DNA of 22,868 bases from Thermoplasmata archaeon UBA184 (lineage in GTDB: Archaea; Thermoplasmatota; Thermoplasmata; Lutacidiplasmatales; UBA184), in the NCBI GenBank assembly GCA_002495185.1, contig DAEB01000046.1, positions 1,174 through 24,041 on the forward strand. Direction: 5' to 3'. The notes beneath the pieces are model-generated. The model searched no databases. It was given only the letters and a program-made list of their open reading frames with translations, and was not told the origin of the DNA. Below, piece after piece: positions 21,960 to 22,868 of this stretch; position 1 is the first letter of the stretch; the number at the start of each line of letters is the position of its first letter. A program made the position numbers and the translations under genes.

Positions 21960-22655
21960 ATGAAGCGTAAGAGATTGAACAGGGACGGGGAACTTGCCCC
22001 GCCACCGACAGTGTTCATGGCCCACTCAAAGGAAGACTCCGAGGGCAGGGAGTTTTTCGATAGGTTGTTTAGTGGGGCTGGAGTTCGAGCTTACTGGTAC
22101 CCCTACCCCGAGGGACCGACAATTCCTCATTCCAAGGGCATACGACGGGCCATCAAGGAGTCGAGCGCCGTCTTCGTTGTGCTGTCGAAGCCAATGGAAG
22201 TCCACCCTCACATCCGTTCCTGGGTTTCATTCGAATCGGGAATCGCGGTGGGCCTTGATCGGCCGATTTGGGTGTTCGAGCGATTTGACGAGTTCGTTGA
22301 CATCCCGGTTCCGGGGGCGTTCGGGTATCTTCAGAGGCCACTGACGACCACCCAACTTCAGACCTTCCCGTTCGGGCGAATCATCTCATCTGCCGGCACG
22401 AGGTACCCTCCTGCCGAAGGATCCGATGTGTGGTTTCACGCCATTTGCCGGCATAGCGATTGTGGGGAGAGATTCGTTGCGTACGTCCTAGACGCGAGCA
22501 TTGCCCGCTGCCCTACGTGTCGTCGCGAAGGAACCATCAAAATCCATACCTGGGATGAGCGGGCAATGGCGCTGCTCGACCAACCCCTGCTCAAGCCGCT
22601 CCCCAACCAACCGGTGGAGGACCCGTCTAGCCCTCTAATCGCTGTGAATCCCTAA
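21960..22655 (+). CDS. TIR-domain protein 2 with C-terminal zinc ribbon
   Basis: The 231-residue product has an N-terminal TIR-type domain (16-130): strand and loop VFMAHSKEDSEGREFF (18-33), a helix IRRAIKESSAVFVVLSKPME (61-80), and SWVSFESGIAVGL (87-99), with Glu92 as candidate catalytic Glu. In prokaryotic TIR proteins this Glu cleaves NAD+ to stop infected cells or to make signal nucleotides. The C-terminal part has four cysteines, Cys163 and Cys168 (CRHSDC) and Cys184 and Cys187 (CPTC), which probably bind zinc and could sense nucleic acid or a partner. The N-terminus is basic (MKRKRLNRD). This domain order differs from TIR-like protein 1. The last 21 bp overlap the convergent gene at the window edge. 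Confidence 0.78.
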   Translation: MKRKRLNRDGELAPPPTVFMAHSKEDSEGREFFDRLFSGAGVRAYWYPYPEGPTIPHSKGIRRAIKESSAVFVVLSKPMEVHPHIRSWVSFESGIAVGLDRPIWVFERFDEFVDIPVPGAFGYLQRPLTTTQLQTFPFGRIISSAGTRYPPAEGSDVWFHAICRHSDCGERFVAYVLDASIARCPTCRREGTIKIHTWDERAMALLDQPLLKPLPNQPVEDPSSPLIAVNP

Positions 22656-22868
22656 ACCGTCCTTAAATTCCGAGGCGTCGTCCGCGCCCCTCCGGAACTG
22701 GACTTCAGTGATCCCAAAGCCAGCGTAGAATCGCGCGGCCTTCTGCCAGTCGTTGGCGAGGGTCTCGTCGAGGCCGGGCATTCGAGAGACCACGGCTCGT
22801 GCTGCCTTCACGCGCCCGCGCAGGTCGCGAAGGCGCCGCGCCTCCTCGCGCTCGTCCGCCTCGCGGGA
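22635..22868 (-). CDS. Unknown protein, C-terminal part only (runs off the window)
   Basis: The frame is open from the right edge to a TAG at 22635-22637, giving 77 residues. I do not recognise it. The first part is a strongly charged helix (EADEREEARRLRDLRGRVK) that could form a coiled coil, then DETLANDWQKAARFYAGFGI and a short strand (TEVQFRRG). The end is polar. It converges with TIR-like gene 2 and the two genes overlap by 21 bp. Codon use is GC-rich like the core genes, so this may be the return to chromosome or another island gene. Confidence 0.6.
   Translation of the reverse strand, partial: SREADEREEARRLRDLRGRVKAARAVVSRMPGLDETLANDWQKAARFYAGFGITEVQFRRGADDASEFKDGLGIHSD

Overview
This GC-rich window is archaeal and most resembles Thermoplasmata/Thermoplasmatota; the lineage is inferred and was not tested by a tree. 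Archaeal signs are a replication factor C large subunit ending in a PCNA-binding box, an MptA-type GTP cyclohydrolase, an archaeal-style MIP18 protein, genes with TATA-like boxes about 25 bp before the start codon and almost no leader, and large secreted proteins rich in N-glycosylation sequons.

Positions 1-8733 look like ordinary chromosome. In order they hold a MacB/FtsX-like permease (cut by the window edge) behind mptA, a MIP18/SufT-like Fe-S protein, a GNAT acetyltransferase, a DUF1684 protein converging on a MarC membrane protein, a small hypothetical protein, an OsmC protein, RFC-L with an unusual insertion in its ATPase domain, a degenerate aldo/keto reductase-like protein, a PrxQ-like peroxiredoxin, a TPR-like gene remnant and tRNA-Thr(UGU).

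A tyrosine recombinase ends 33 bp from the 5' end of the tRNA, and from there to the right edge the content is accessory. The part at 9.9-14.6 kb carries a small membrane protein, a DUF167 protein, a 1034-residue HerA/TraG-like ATPase with winged-helix and possible nuclease regions, and a possible HEPN-type protein. The part at 14.6-19.9 kb, all on the minus strand, carries two small two-helix membrane proteins, a four-helix membrane protein and two large exported proteins. The part at 20.1-22.9 kb carries a winged-helix regulator, a zinc-ribbon protein, two adjacent but different TIR-like proteins, and a partial unknown gene that overlaps the second TIR gene tail to tail.

The accessory part also has non-coding structure: five dispersed copies of an approximately 30-bp intergenic repeat (15.0-21.2 kb), three 12-bp near-palindromes at an exact 15-bp period (20101-20142), and a perfect 11-bp inverted repeat touching a start codon (14959-14987). 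Integrase next to a tRNA, a HerA-like ATPase, an HEPN-like protein and twin TIR proteins together suggest an integrated element or genomic island with defence-type cargo. The far end of the element is not visible. The best candidates for something undescribed are the twin-TIR locus and the HerA-like fusion with its HEPN-like neighbour.
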